Positions 32,826 through 44,307 of a DNA stretch of 64,000 nucleotides are shown here, piece after piece. The notes below the pieces were generated by a model that searched no databases, was not told where the DNA came from, and saw nothing but the letters and a program-made list of their open reading frames with translations. How positions within the stretch are numbered: the first letter of the stretch is position 1; each line of letters begins with the position of its first letter. The DNA lies in contig NC_133538.1 in NCBI RefSeq assembly GCF_048544455.1, forward strand, positions 254,744,491 through 254,808,490, read 5' to 3'. The position numbers were made by a program, and so were the translations under genes. Source of the DNA: Silene latifolia (Eukaryota; Streptophyta; Magnoliopsida; Caryophyllales; Caryophyllaceae).

Positions 32826-33392
32826 ACGCGAATTCTAAGTTTGGTGTAATTTTATTTTCGTCAAAGTCCACCGATCTTCCATAGTATTCCAGGATCATCA
32901 ATTGTCCCCTTCACCTTGCAATAAAATTGTTAGTAACAATAAATTTATTCATGGTGAGTAATTGATTTTTCGTGCTCAAGTTTTACATGGAGCTATATTT
33001 GGCGTGTCATGGAATAGAAGCTAATGACTTACACACTATCAAAGCAACCGTAAAAATATGTACAACTCGACTGGTTCCCGTTTAGTTAATAATAATTTAT
33101 TTAATTGCTGAATTTTTTATTTATTTTGCGTAATATTATTTAAAATTAAATTATTTTCTTAAATACAATTGTATACGGGTATAAAACATGGTTAAATATG
33201 ATTAATCAATTTTTATTTGTTACCACTTACCAACAAGGATAGTACCATAGCAATAGTGATTATTGTTTAATGTTACTAATAGGATTAGGAAAGAGGTAGT
33301 CGATGACCATCCACCATAATAAGGAAAGACTTGTGATATGGCAAGAGTTGTATATACAGTAGAAGTAAGTGATGAAATTGTTTCCAATAATA
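32826..33392. other. AT-rich spacer, nothing recognised
   Basis: About 570 bp without coding, RNA or clear repeat signal. Confidence 0.5.
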
Positions 33393-33634
33393 TACTCCCT
33401 CCATTATTTTATATATGACGTTTTCGTTTTACGAGGTAAACCTTTGACTTTTAATTATATAAAAATATACTTTAGAAAAAATTATGAAAATTATCTCATT
33501 AGATTCGTCATAAAATTTTCTTTCAAAAGAAAATACATTTCATATTATTAACTTATATATTTTGAGAGATATTGAAGAGAGAAGTGAGTGTCTCGAAATG
33601 TGAGAATGACATATATAAAATAATAGAGGGAGTA
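33393..33634. mobile_element. Stowaway-type MITE, 238 bp
   Basis: The element spans 33395-33632 with TA on both sides. The ends CTCCCTCCATTATTTTATAT and ATATAAAATAATAGAGGGAG are perfectly complementary over 16-20 bases. The short frame inside it is accidental. Confidence 0.88.
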
Positions 33635-34803
33635 TAATGTAAGACTTTATCTATAGCAGAGATGATTGGTTAATGTAATTGATGTGGATAAACGAACAAC
33701 ACAAATAATACAAACGATAATCTTTCCCAACCTATCGGTTCTAACAGTTAGGTAATTATTGATGGAGTTGAATGTTCAAATAAAATGATAATTACATATT
33801 ATTAAGGGTTGTTTTTTGCAAATCAAATGGAGATATTGGTAACTCATGGCATAAAGTATAAAACAAACATGGAATTTTATCTCTCATAATAAGAACAATA
33901 AGATGAATGGACATTATGATTTAGGTATTAGAAAAGCAAATTATGAGTTTTGAACAGTTAATAGGTTGTAGTTTTCTTAGAATTTGAGCACATTACTGTG
34001 TAACTCTTTAACTATCCTAACGGAACTTAATTATTTTAAAAATAAAAAGTCATAATATATGTAATTTAAAAACATAGTTGATTGAAGTAAAAATATAAAG
34101 ACAATAAACTATCACTGTCAATGTTGTATTATCAAAATATAGAGTTTGTATACATGTGTTTTACTATAATTGAGACATACTTATGTACGCAATTGTATTT
34201 GGCAGTGATGCATAAAAAGACTCTAAATTTTACGAAATATATGTGTTATAATTGCATAACAAATGAATAAGACCTCGTTTTGTTGCCCGTGGGAATATAA
34301 TTCCACCGGAATATCGAATTCATGGGAATTGAACTCCCACATAAATATGAATCGTGACATGTCAAGAAAATTCGTATACTTTTTCAAGGAGATTAAGCAA
34401 ACAAACCCAAAAAGAATATAAAGTCATAATAACCCTCATATTTCATAGAAAAAAAAAATAAATGATAAAGAATACAGCCAAAATCTAAAATTATACTAAC
34501 GTATTTTCACCTTAGTTAAAGTGTTTGAATATATTGGTCATTCCCAATCATAGGCTCATAGCACCGTGATAGGCCAAGTTCTTCAAGTTCTTCTAATCTG
34601 ACATTAAAAAGAAAGAAAAAATTAATTAGAGTTATAAACGCAAACCATTAATCATATGAAAACCAAAACACATAAATTGCAATCAAGCAACAATAAAGGG
34701 CATAGGAATAATTGCAATCAGTCAATAACAAAGAGGAACGTAGAAAAAGACCATAACAAAAAATAAAATCTACTGAGTAATTGGTTATATCGGTATATAT
34801 ATG
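33635..34803. other. AT-rich spacer, nothing clearly recognised
   Basis: No coding region or RNA gene. GTTTTGTTGCCCGTGGGAAT and AATTCATGGGAATTGAACTC near 34278-34342 look like part of a decayed MITE but have no defined ends. Confidence 0.45.
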
Positions 34804-36191
34804 TGTCACCCCCATACTCCAAGTGCCTTATCAGCACAACTCAGGTATAGGAACGTCACCATCTCGGTTACCCGCGGCAATGATAATCATCTGACAATAA
34901 AGAAACATACTTAAATAGTAAATAACGTTTAACGTGATTACATGCCAAAAACCAAAACTGATAAAGAGATACAAGTTCTCCAAAACTGTCTACTATCAAA
35001 AGACTATAAAACTATCAGACACAGCGGAAGACTTCTAAACTGCATCGTGGTGACTCCTCCGAGTTATCCCATACTGCTCATACCTGCTCAATAACTGCTC
35101 ACCACCCCCGAATGGATCACCACAGTTTTTAAAACATTTAAACGGGGTCAGTACTAATTACACGAAAACAAGATACAATGCAACAAATACCAAACAGCAC
35201 AATCGTCACATCAAACCCCAGTCTCCATGAACAATCACCTCGTAACTGACTACACACTAAAGTGTGTAGCCCTGCCAGAGTACCCATCGCAACAGATACT
35301 CTATACCGCTAGTGGGGGACTGCAGCTGTACCCACCAAATCCCCGCTCATTCCATCGAGCGAAAAACCCAAGTCCATTAATGTGCACATCCCTTCTGTGG
35401 CGGGTTCCACAGAAGGCGAATCATGGGCGTGAAGCCACTCCCGCAAGTGACTCCACTCAGCCAGGGACACGCCCCGAAGAACACAGACAGACAATCAGCA
35501 ATCACAATACAACTCAACAATCGTCTGAAACAATAGACAACACTAACTACAGCACAGTTCACCACACATAGCATGTAATTAATACTGAGTAGGGAAAACC
35601 CTACCTGGAGAAGCAACCACCACAGACGATCTAGCAGCTAATCAGAATTCTCCTCTACTAATCCTCCTCCTATAACATGTATACATTTAATTACTACCAC
35701 ACACATAAAAATCACCCAAAATCCTCAAAATCACCCAATTAGGGTTTTAAAGAAACTCAACCAAAAGCTATAAAAATTATACAAGGAACTTACCCTTGAC
35801 ACGATGACCACGACGGCGTAAAGAACAAGATGATTTGACTCTCCTATAGCCTTGGGGATTTGCTAATGATGCGATAAATCAACTTACGTAACTTCCTTCT
35901 CTCAATTTAGGTTTTTAGAATGATAAAAGATTTTAAAAAAAAAGTGACGGAACTCATTATATATTAATCTCGCATCATTAACAAAACCCGTCAAAACTCA
36001 GCCCGTAAACTCACTTACTCGATCGAGTGAGGAACTTACTCGATCGAGTTCCCCCTACTCGATCGAGTACCCAACTTACTCGATCGAGTACCCTACAAGC
36101 AGACTACTGTTTTGCGTCAAAAACTACTTACTCGACAGAGTAAGTCTCACTCGATAGACTACCCATAGACTCATAAAACCGTAGTATTACA
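34804..36191 (-). repeat. LTR of a second chromovirus family
   Basis: On the minus strand it starts TGTAATACTACGG (36191) and ends CTTGGAGTATGGGGGTGACA (34804); length 1388 bp. Start, end and an inner block (CACTTGCGGGAGTGGCTTCA and GTGCACATTAATGG) match the 3' LTR at 12985-14327. Much of the rest differs, so it is a sister family. Palindromes ACTCGATCGAGT cluster at 36017-36157, near the LTR start, in the position where the other LTR has ACTCG(A/G)CCGAGT. A TATA-like ATATATAATG lies near 35960 on the minus strand. Confidence 0.85.
36017..36157. repeat. ACTCGATCGAGT palindrome cluster in the minus-strand LTR
   Basis: Four perfect ACTCGATCGAGT palindromes lie within about 85 bp, followed by two degraded ones (ACTCGACAGAGT, ACTCGATAGACT). 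Confidence 0.9.
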
Positions 36192-36500
36192 GTCTTCCCT
36201 CCTTAAAAGGAACTTCGTCCCCGAAGTTCAACCCATAAACAAAAAAAAAAACACACTAACTTAATCAAGACATAACAACGCAAATAAAAACTCAAAACAA
36301 AACTCCAACCCATCAAACATGGACTCCCAACACCAACTCCACCAACTATGTCTACCCCCACAACATAACTCACGATATCATATCTACCACATTATAACCT
36401 CTCTCAACACCAACTCTAAACACTACCAACTACTATACACAAACGTTGTTAGCTCCGTAACATATTATCCACTAGAAAATGCGATATCAAAACACTCATA
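36192..36500 (-). mobile_element. 3' untranslated remnant of the second chromovirus
   Basis: The purine tract in reverse (GTCTTCCCTCCTTAAAAGG, 36192-36210), then CGTCCCCGAAGTTCA, corresponds to the 3' end of the internal region at 12945-12984. No coding part of the element follows, so it was cut off a few hundred bases upstream of its 3' LTR. The exact break is uncertain. Confidence 0.65.
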
Positions 36501-36656
36501 ACATCAAACGAAATGTTACAATATATCAGTACTAATTGGAATGCATATATTACAATATCAATCTTTACAATAAATAAAATTCACATGCAAATAGGTATAA
36601 ATCATGTTGGTTATGCCCCTTTAAATATGAGTAGAATTTGTATAAAAGTGTGATAC

Positions 36657-36915
36657 CATGTACACCATAAATAGGATTATACATCCAGTTGTACCATAAG
36701 CATTGTACAACCAATGTATAAGAATCCGAGCTTATATGTATTTTTTTTGAGCTAATTCAAAGTTAGTGTTTTTAATATGTAAATGGATGAGCTCAATATT
36801 TTCTATTAAAGCTCATATTCTTTAACATAAAGCTCGGATACTTTATCACAAAGCTCAGATTCTACACCGTACAACATATACAACTGGTTGTATAGTCCAT
36901 GAATTGCATGTACAC
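36657..36915. mobile_element. Mutator-type MITE, 241 bp, 9-bp target duplication
   Basis: The element spans 36666-36906, flanked by CATGTACAC at 36657-36665 and 36907-36915. The ends CATAAATAGGATTATACATC and (complement of the right end) CAATTCATGGACTATACAAC are imperfect inverted repeats. It aligns, in opposite orientation, with the insertion at 63696-63943 (shared GATTATAC, CCAGTGGTAC/CCAGTTGTAC, TACAACC and GAATCCGAG blocks). Confidence 0.8.
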
Positions 36916-37311
36916 CAATAACGACAATGATAGAATTTGTATAAAATGATACCATGTACACCAACGACAATAGATCAAGATAGAAATTAGGGCTCTTGAA
37001 TTTGTTAGCATAAAGATAGATATTTTTTTTAGTTATAATGCTCGTGTAAACTCTACCGTTTAATTGGCTAATGTATCTTATTGGTTTGTTTTTTTTTTCT
37101 TTGCAAAAGAGAATTATATCTCATTTAATATATATTTGATCTTTTATATTAAATTAGATTAATGCAAATAAGATATTTTGAATTAAATATTGATATTTCT
37201 GTTTATACACATAACTTATTGAATAAAAGGTAAATAAAATAAAAGATATTGAATTGAATATTGATATATATGTTTATACACATAATTTATCGAACAAAAG
37301 TTGTAGCCAAT

Positions 37312-37346
37312 GATATTGCTCGAAAAGTTCCTCTTTTAAGTATATA
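37312..37346 (-). mobile_element. Helitron-like 5' end remnant
   Basis: GATATTGCTCGAAAAGTTCC then TCTTTTAAGTATATA. Its complement, TATACTTAAAAGAGGAACTT, resembles a Helitron 5' terminus. The 3' end of the next Helitron begins immediately after it, at 37347. Confidence 0.55.
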
Positions 37347-38214
37347 CTAGATTTAATGCCCGTGCGATGCACGAGCCTTTGTGTAATTTTCTATAGAGTG
37401 TGCTTGTATATAAATAACGCTTTGATAATATATTAGCACGAACAATTTTTGTATGAATCAACCTCATGTCTAAAACCTAACTCTAATCGTGTATATGAGA
37501 TGAATACGCGGATATAAGTTAATTGTAAATCAGTAAACCTGGAGTTAAGTTCAATATAGGACTGCAAAAGTGTCGAATTCTCGAGGAGGTCTTTGTTAGT
37601 TAGCCATATTACAATCTTTTCATATATATATGAGTGAATATATTTAAGGTTGATGGTTATAGCCATATAGGTGTTAATTCATTGTTTCAACCAAACATGA
37701 GTATAAGTTCTACTTTAAGTTTTGTTACCCACATTATGAGTACTCCCCACACTATAACTCATAGTGACATTGTCACCCATAACCGTAGACTTACTTGTAG
37801 GTGAGGCTTGCTCCATTACTGATAGTAATTGTACACTTCTACCCGTTTTTACTCATCCCCATCTTCTTTAAAATCGAACAAAATATAAAACCTTGCATGG
37901 TGTTCACGCACTGTTTTAGTCCAGTATGCGGATAATTAGACAAAATATGATTGCTATGCATTGCTTAGACAAATGAATAATGCTAACTAATAAGCAATAC
38001 CCTTAAGAAAATCACTAAATCAACCATGAATCATTACACATTCTTAAGCTTCGTTAACATAGGACTTTCTTGTAACGTTGCAACGGAGTACCTTTTCTTT
38101 GTATCCCACACAGTTGGTATGAAAGTAGTTGTTGTGGATTGTCAGTGGTATTTATAGTTCGTCTTCAAATGTGAAACTGATGACGATGTAATGCTGATCA
38201 ACAACAACCTTGGA

Positions 38215-38436
38215 TACGTCCTCTGTCCCGATCATTATTTACCTATTATAGTTATGTAGGTCTCATTTATTTGTTTTTTTTATTTTTTTTTTATATTGGG
38301 ATATTTTTGAAAGTTGATGTGATCATTCATGAAGTATAACTTGTTACTCATCACAATAACCACAAATGGCCATTTTCTCTCTTTGATCCTTGTGCAAAAA
38401 TCAATAATAAAAAAAATGACCGGGACAAAGGGAGTA
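38215..38436. mobile_element. Stowaway-type MITE inside the Helitron, 218 bp
   Basis: The element spans 38217-38434 between TA dinucleotides. CTCTGTCCCGATCATT at the left matches, inverted, AATGACCGGGACAAAGGGAG at the right. Confidence 0.7.
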
Positions 38437-39768
38437 TACGATTAGTAGGATAAACAAAATAAACAAATAACATTGTCACTGCAAGTTAAAGATTAGATTT
38501 TTATGAAGCTCTTTTATTTGTCTACCTCCCAAGTTCTTGTACGTAGCCATGTTGCCCTTGTATGAGAAATGATCTTCTCACTCTTTTCTCTTTTTGTTAT
38601 CTTCATACAATAATCACAACTTTGTCCCTTCCGTTCAATTGTTGCGGCATGCCGGCATGTATTCTACGAAGTTTTGCAATCCGAAAAATAGTGTTTGTTT
38701 GAATGCCCTCAAAAATGAATATATAATATATAATATATAAAATACAAAAATATTGCGAATTTGTGAGAATTGTGAGAGCAATAGAGTCTACTGCATTTTT
38801 AAGAGAATCTTAAATTTGTGTTTGAAATTTGTCAATTTCATAAGAAGTACTACAAAAAGCACAAAGTTTAGAGACTTACCGAGTAATAATATGCGATTAC
38901 TTCGGTTGAAGAAAATAGAAAAATGAAGGGAGTATATAATATTAAACAAAGCATATTCGAGAATGGAATAACTATTTGACGACGAAACAACAATAGAATT
39001 TAATCTCAAAAGAGTACCGAGTTATGAGAAAGTGGTAAATTATTTTGTTAGAGATTTTTGGTCTATTAGTTTTATAGAGAAACTAATAAGAAAAATAAAA
39101 GATGAATTTGTTATCTTTTCCAATTTCTGACTACAGTTTGCATACGGTTTAGTTTATTGGATACGATGTGATAAATTATTATTACGTATCTTCAATTTCT
39201 AGGCTTCTAGTGGTCTACGGCTATACGGTTAGTTTAGTTTAATCAACCGAGCATTGTTTACCCATGACCTATGGAAATCAAATCGTTATGTTTAGTTTAG
39301 CCAATCAAACCTTGTTCAAGTGAAAATTAAATCAATTTGGTGTTTGCAATCCAATTCCGATATCGTCTAAAGTACTGAGTATCAATGAATTCTTTTTTTT
39401 TTTAAAATAAAATTTCTAAAATATGCTTTTTTTCATGAGATAATCTTAATTGCGGCCTAATTTCTCTACCCTTCTAGAATTGCGGCCCAATTTCTTTTTC
39501 ATTTTTTTCTTTATTTTCTCATTATGAGGTGTGCCATAATGGACGATTCTAACGGATTATTTATCAAGTACTAAAACTTGATCAAAGCATTAACCTTTTG
39601 TTACGTTAAAGATAAATTATTATTATACTCACAATATGAAAGTCTCTAAAAAAACAAAGTAACTGTATATAAAAAGATAGCCTGTACTCAATAACTTATT
39701 ATCTTAAGACACAGTATAATGAGTATAATTAAAAGCATTCGACAATAATAAACAACCTGAAAAATAAA

Positions 39769-39898
39769 TACTTCCTTTGTTCATCATTTGTTTGCTTTTT
39801 TATTTTTTATGAGGAGATATTTTGAGTAAAGACAAACAAATAATTAAGACCGAGATATTTTGATTAAAGGCAAACAAATAATTAAGACAAGGGGTGTA
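39769..39898. mobile_element. Decayed Stowaway-type MITE inside the Helitron
   Basis: The element spans 39771-39896. CTTCCTTTGTTCATCATTTG at the left matches, inverted, CAAATAATTAAGACAAGG at the right. An internal unit ACAAACAAATAATTAAGAC is duplicated. Confidence 0.6.
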
Positions 39899-40096
39899 AA
39901 TACACATTATAAAGTCTAGTTAACATATATTGAATCTTTATAACAATATTCATATTGATGAATGTCAATATTACTGTGTGTATTTGTTTAAAATTTATTT
40001 GTACTGGTATTCTAATATTACTGTCAGGAGGTGAAGACCCTAAAGAGGGTTTTTTTTTTTTTTTCCGCCTTATAATCTCATAGCTTTGAGATTATA

Positions 40097-40176
40097 TACT
40101 CCCTCCTATTTATAATAACTCGTGAATAGTACACAAAAAAAAGATAACTATCAGTTGGAGTTAAATAGAGGGAGTA
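40097..40176. mobile_element. Short Stowaway-type MITE, 76 bp
   Basis: The element spans 40099-40174 between TA dinucleotides. CTCCCTCCTATTTATAATAACTC-type left end and GAGTTAAATAGAGGGAG right end are inverted. Confidence 0.75.
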
Positions 40177-40721
40177 CAATTTATCGTTATATAAGATAAA
40201 TAGTTATGGTCAAGGAAGACTTACAAATGTACTATATTTAATTTGATGTTTTTGTGAGGAGGACATTCCTGAGTCCTCTTGCTTTAACTATCTCCTTCCT
40301 GGAAACACACAACCAAAAACCAAATATCAAAACCAAATAGCATTAATAATTGCTAATACAAAAGCTATCATAGAAGGTAAATCTAGTATGTAGCAAAAGC
40401 AAGCATCGTTGCCAAACAAAAAAAGTAGCAAAAGAATCATATCACAGAGGAATACATAGCATATCACAAGGTACGGCGCGCCGTGGTGTATATATATACT
40501 ACACAGTTCGTTAAGTTTACTTTCAGTAGAATTTTACCTTCCGTGAAACCCTATACAAATAAGAAGAAAATAATAATAAAATAAACAACTGTATCTTTTT
40601 CATATTTATCTCTTAACGTGATTCCATGCTTTTTTTTACCTGTTATTTGTTATTGGTCGACAGTCATTTAGAAATATTGGACTCCCTGTAATTGCTCGAA
40701 AAAAGCTTCCTTTAATAATAT

Positions 40722-40724
<3 letters not shown>

Positions 40725-40810
<86 letters not shown>
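40725..40810. repeat. (TA)n microsatellite 1
   Basis: 86 bp of uninterrupted TA between the Helitron 5' end and the first TA-flanked element. Confidence 0.97.
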
Positions 40811-40813
<3 letters not shown>

Positions 40814-41754
40814 TTAGGATCTATGAGTCCTACTCTTAGAAAGAAATCATGGTCCTATTAATCTGGACCGTTCGATTAAAAGAATGGGCGCTTTAGATTA
40901 GATCTCGGATAGATGATAGACATAATTCTACGGCTTTGATAAAACGCGTTTCATTAAGGGTACTATCGTACTTTCAAGCTCCGGATATTAATTCGTTCCC
41001 AACCTGTTTATCTCATTCTTTCCAAGTTTCCATCCTCTCTTTCTCTCTCTTCTTTCTCTATCTTCATACTTTCTTTCGCGAATATTTTCCCAAATCTCTA
41101 TTGTTTCACGCCTTCTCCTACATTTCGCTCTTCCAAATTCATCATCTCAGATGTCCTAATTCATCATCTCCGGTGATGTTTTCTGTGCTATTCACAAACG
41201 AGATCTTAGACTTCACATTTTTTCCATTTCGATTCGTCCAATTTCTGTGATTAGGTATTTTTCTTGTACATTTTAACTTAAATTTATGTCAATGAATTGT
41301 TCATATGTTACAATGTTTTTCATAATATGTGTTTGATTTGAATTATAATTTAGTAGTTGAACAAGGTCATTTCCTTTTTTTTGTTTGATGTTGTTTTCCA
41401 AAAACTATAAAGGTCCTTGTACATTTCATCTGGTAAGATGTTCGACTTTTTGTTATGTTAATTTAATTGTGATGATGGAGGTTGTAATGTTGATTTTTTT
41501 TATTTATTTACGAGTTTTAGGTGAGATTAGTACTATATTGTTGGAATTAGGTCAGGATTTTGGTAACAACATCAATTAGTTTAAGATTTTAATTTTTGAC
41601 CTTGATTTGTAGTAAATAATGACGTAGATTGAATTAAATACTAAACCATTGCAATAAAGTTATTGTGAATTTAGGGACCGATTAGTCCTAATCGTTGACA
41701 TTTGTAGCAAAACCATGAGTGATGAAAAACGGAGATTTGTGAAAGTTGTATCTA

Positions 41755-42690
41755 CTATTAACGGTGTCAATGTTGATGTGTGATTTCTAATGGTGTTGAG
41801 TGTATTCTGATAATTTGTTGTTATTGTGTTACTGCAACGATGTGTTTTTATTACAATAACGGCGTATTTGTGTTACAGTTATAACGATTCTGAAACAATG
41901 ATGTAGTCGTGGTACTCTAATGGTTTAAGTTTGTTATTGTAATGATAAAAGTGTGTTACTCAATGATGAATTTCAATAATGGAAGAATGGTGTTCTCTTA
42001 CTTTAATTAATGCTATATGTGTGTTATAATAACGGTTTAAGTGTGTTATTGTAACAATATAAGTGTGTTACTGAATGACGAATTGCAATAATGGAAGAAT
42101 GGTGCCCTGTTACTCTAATGCTATATGTGTGTTATTATAATTGTTTAAGTGTGTTATTGTAATGATATAAGTACGTTCCTCAATAACGAGTTACGTTAAT
42201 AGAAGAATTGTATTCTGTTACTCTAATGTTATATGTGTGTTATTATAATGGTTTAACTGTGTTACTAATGGTGCGTTTGTTCCAGGTTTGGTTAGGATTG
42301 TCGAATCAAATTGTTCTATCCTTTTGCTGGTGCGTTTGTTTCAGGTTCGAGGAGGTTTGCTGGTGCGTATTCTTATGACTCAGGTGTGCTATTCTTTTAT
42401 TTTGCCAGTGCATTTGTTTCAGGTTTGGTTTGGATTGTCGAATCGAATTGTATTACTCGAATTGTGTTACTCTATGGTCTAACTGTGTTACTATAAAGGC
42501 CTAGTTGGATTACTTTAATGGTATATGTGTGTTACTATAGTGGTATAATTGTATTATTAGTATTAGTATTAGTATTATTGTGGTGGTTGTAGTTGTGGTA
42601 AAAGAGTGTTATTCTTATGACTTAGTTGTGTTACTCTAGCTATACTACTATGTTATTATAATGGTTTAATGTAATTATGTTACTATACTT
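41755..42690. repeat. GTGTTATT-type repeat array in element 1
   Basis: Variants of GTGTGTTATTATAATGG and GTGTTACTCTAATG fill the stretch. A higher-order unit of about 110 bp, marked by AATGGAAGAATGGTG, recurs at 41976, 42089 and, degraded, 42198. Open frames here are accidental. Confidence 0.8.
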
Positions 42691-42764
42691 GTGTAATAAA
42701 AATTAGTCCCTCCCCTAAACATTCCTTCATTACTTCTAGACAGGTTCATCCTGAAAGGGTTGCA

Positions 42765-43045
42765 GCAGTGGGTTAATTTGTTGTGTCCTTTGTAAGCATG
42801 ATTTGGAATCTCATGTGTATATCGTCTTTCATTGCTCTTACCTTAGTTCAGTTTGGAATACTATTTTTTGCTGGATAGGCGTTTAAAGGAGGACTTGGAG
42901 TCTTAATCATGAGATTAGCTTGTTCATTCATCATTTCAAAAGGAGCATAGGAAGACAAAATGGGCTAGATGTGCCCCTACTGCAACTGTCTAAATGATGT
43001 GGGCTGAACGTAATATGCGTATTTTTCCTACCTAGGAGCATGATA
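42765..43045 (+). pseudogene. LINE zinc-binding-domain fragment inside element 1
   Basis: Reading from about 42783 gives CVLCKHDLESHVYIVFHCSY followed by LSSVWNTIFCWIG, the Cys-x2-Cys...His...Cys pattern of the plant LINE reverse-transcriptase tail. After shifts, MMWAERNMRIF near 43000 matches the segment that normally follows. There are stops throughout. It is a fragment of a third LINE, distinct from those at 14328 and 16520. Confidence 0.75.
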
Positions 43046-43238
43046 CTGATTGACTAATGACTAGGATTAAGTATCTCATTGGCATTAGGATTATGAATGT
43101 TGTTGAGGAATGCCTCATAGATGCTATTGTTGGTCAGTTTGAGAACATTTGTTAGTGGCTTGCCTTTTAAGTTTTTCTTGACTTTGTTTCCCATAATGGA
43201 TGAATAATAAGTCATGCTACATTCTTACAGAAAACATT

Positions 43239-43320
43239 TACTCCCTCCGTCACATTTATTTATTTATCTTTTTAATTCTGTGAGGGCAAAAGTAAACAAA
43301 TGATTGAGACAAAGAGTGTA
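43239..43320. mobile_element. Decayed Stowaway-type MITE, 78 bp
   Basis: The element spans 43241-43318. CTCCCTCCGTCACATTTATT at the left and AACAAATGATTGAGACAAAG at the right are imperfectly inverted. It lies inside element 1, next to the captured gene fragment. Confidence 0.6.
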
Positions 43321-43426
43321 AATAATAGAGAGAATATATTTTGTCCACTCTATCATCCACACTATTCATTAATTCCGGATGCTAATTATGTAGTTCAACT
43401 TTATACATAATGAGGTATGATTATTG

Positions 43427-43750
43427 CTTTTCTAAAACTTGTTCAGAGTGCTTACAAGGAAGAATAGCATCACAGGAATAGAGTACCGAGATGATCCAAT
43501 TATACTTGCTTGGGAGTTGATTAATGAACCATGGTGCGCATTTTATCTTTCAGGAGACACACTTCAAGTGAGTTCTTGATCCACCTTATAGTAGAATAGT
43601 TTTCATGCTCCTTTATATTGTTGCCGTGTTTCTGAAACGTCATCTTGATATGCAAATGCAGGATTGGATCAAGGAGATGTCAGAGTAAATTAAAACAATC
43701 GATGAGAAACACCTGGTGACATTAGGCCTAGAAGGATTCTATGATTCAAC
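43427..43750 (+). pseudogene. Captured fragment of a mannan endo-1,4-beta-mannosidase gene (GH5)
   Basis: Three successive gene pieces are visible. An acceptor-like TTGTTCAG at 43446 is followed by [17 protein letters not shown], then [17 protein letters not shown] and SGDTLQ (43448-43567). An intron with GTGAGT at 43568 and GCAG at 43661 follows, then DWIKEMSE, a TAA stop at 43686-43688, and IKTIDEKHLVTLGLEGFYDS (to about 43745). WELINEP contains the Asn-Glu-Pro of GH5 hydrolases, whose Glu is the acid/base catalyst. Such enzymes cut mannans in the plant cell wall. The rest of the protein is absent. The retained intron shows copying at the DNA level, as in Pack-MULE capture. Confidence 0.85.
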
Positions 43751-43856
43751 ATCTATTCTATACATTTTAAAAAGTACCAATTGTATAGTATTACCTCCAG
43801 GTTTCCCTTAGTTTGTTCATTTTTTTTTTTTTTTTTTTTTTTTGCATATATATGAA

Positions 43857-43929
43857 AGGCTATTAGCTCAAATGGTAGAGCAATGTGCAAACTATGCACA
43901 AAGGTATGGGTTCGAATCCCATATAGCCT
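43857..43929 (+). tRNA. tRNA-like sequence, probably SINE or pseudo-tRNA
   Basis: The 73 bases fold as a cloverleaf: acceptor AGGCTAT with ATAGCCT, D arm GCTC...GAGC, T arm ATGGG-TTCGAAT-CCCAT. Box A (TAGCTCAAATGG) and box B (GGTTCGAATCCC) are intact. The anticodon arm is poor and lacks the normal T before the anticodon, so a functional tRNA is unlikely. A related unit lies inverted at 44308-44374. Confidence 0.5.
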
Positions 43930-44307
43930 AGTTAACGTAAGCATTGATAGTAATTCATGCTAGCAATTCATTAACATTAAGGAATAGTAAGTCGCAATCA
44001 TACTCGAGCGTGCAAAATTGAGGACGAGTTAGCCATAAACAAAATTGGGTGTGCAAGGACGTCGTCCATGATCCAATTCCACACGTTGAAGCGAGCAAAG
44101 ATTTTAGAGGCAAATATATAACAACTATGCAAATCATGTCCTATTCGAAGTAGAATTGCAAGGCGTAATATTTTAAAAATCGGGTACAATTAGACATTAC
44201 ACAAAAAGCCACTGGTACTTTACAGGAACTAATTTATCATTAGTGTAACACTAACTTATCGTTAGAATAACACTAGTTTGTCCCTAGTGTAACACTAGTA
44301 TTCAATA

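Larger units (their letters stand above)
37347..40724 (-). mobile_element. Helitron, non-autonomous, 3378 bp
   Basis: On the minus strand the element begins TCTATATTATTAAAGGAAGC at 40724 and ends CTAG at 37347. The hairpin GCTCGTGCATCGCACGGGC lies about 9 bp before that end. The flanking bases are A and T as required by Helitron insertion (T at 40725, A at 37346 on the plus strand), and there is no target duplication. I find no replicase-helicase frame, so it depended on another copy. It contains at least three Stowaway-type MITEs. Confidence 0.85.

Noticed and set aside
34804-36191. Solo LTR
   Set aside because: The purine tract and about 300 bp of 3' internal sequence follow it, so it is the 3' LTR of a truncated element.
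43857-43929. Functional tRNA gene
   Set aside because: The acceptor, D and T arms are good, but the anticodon loop has no normal T at position 33 and the stem needs shifting. A similar unit nearby suggests a repeat family.
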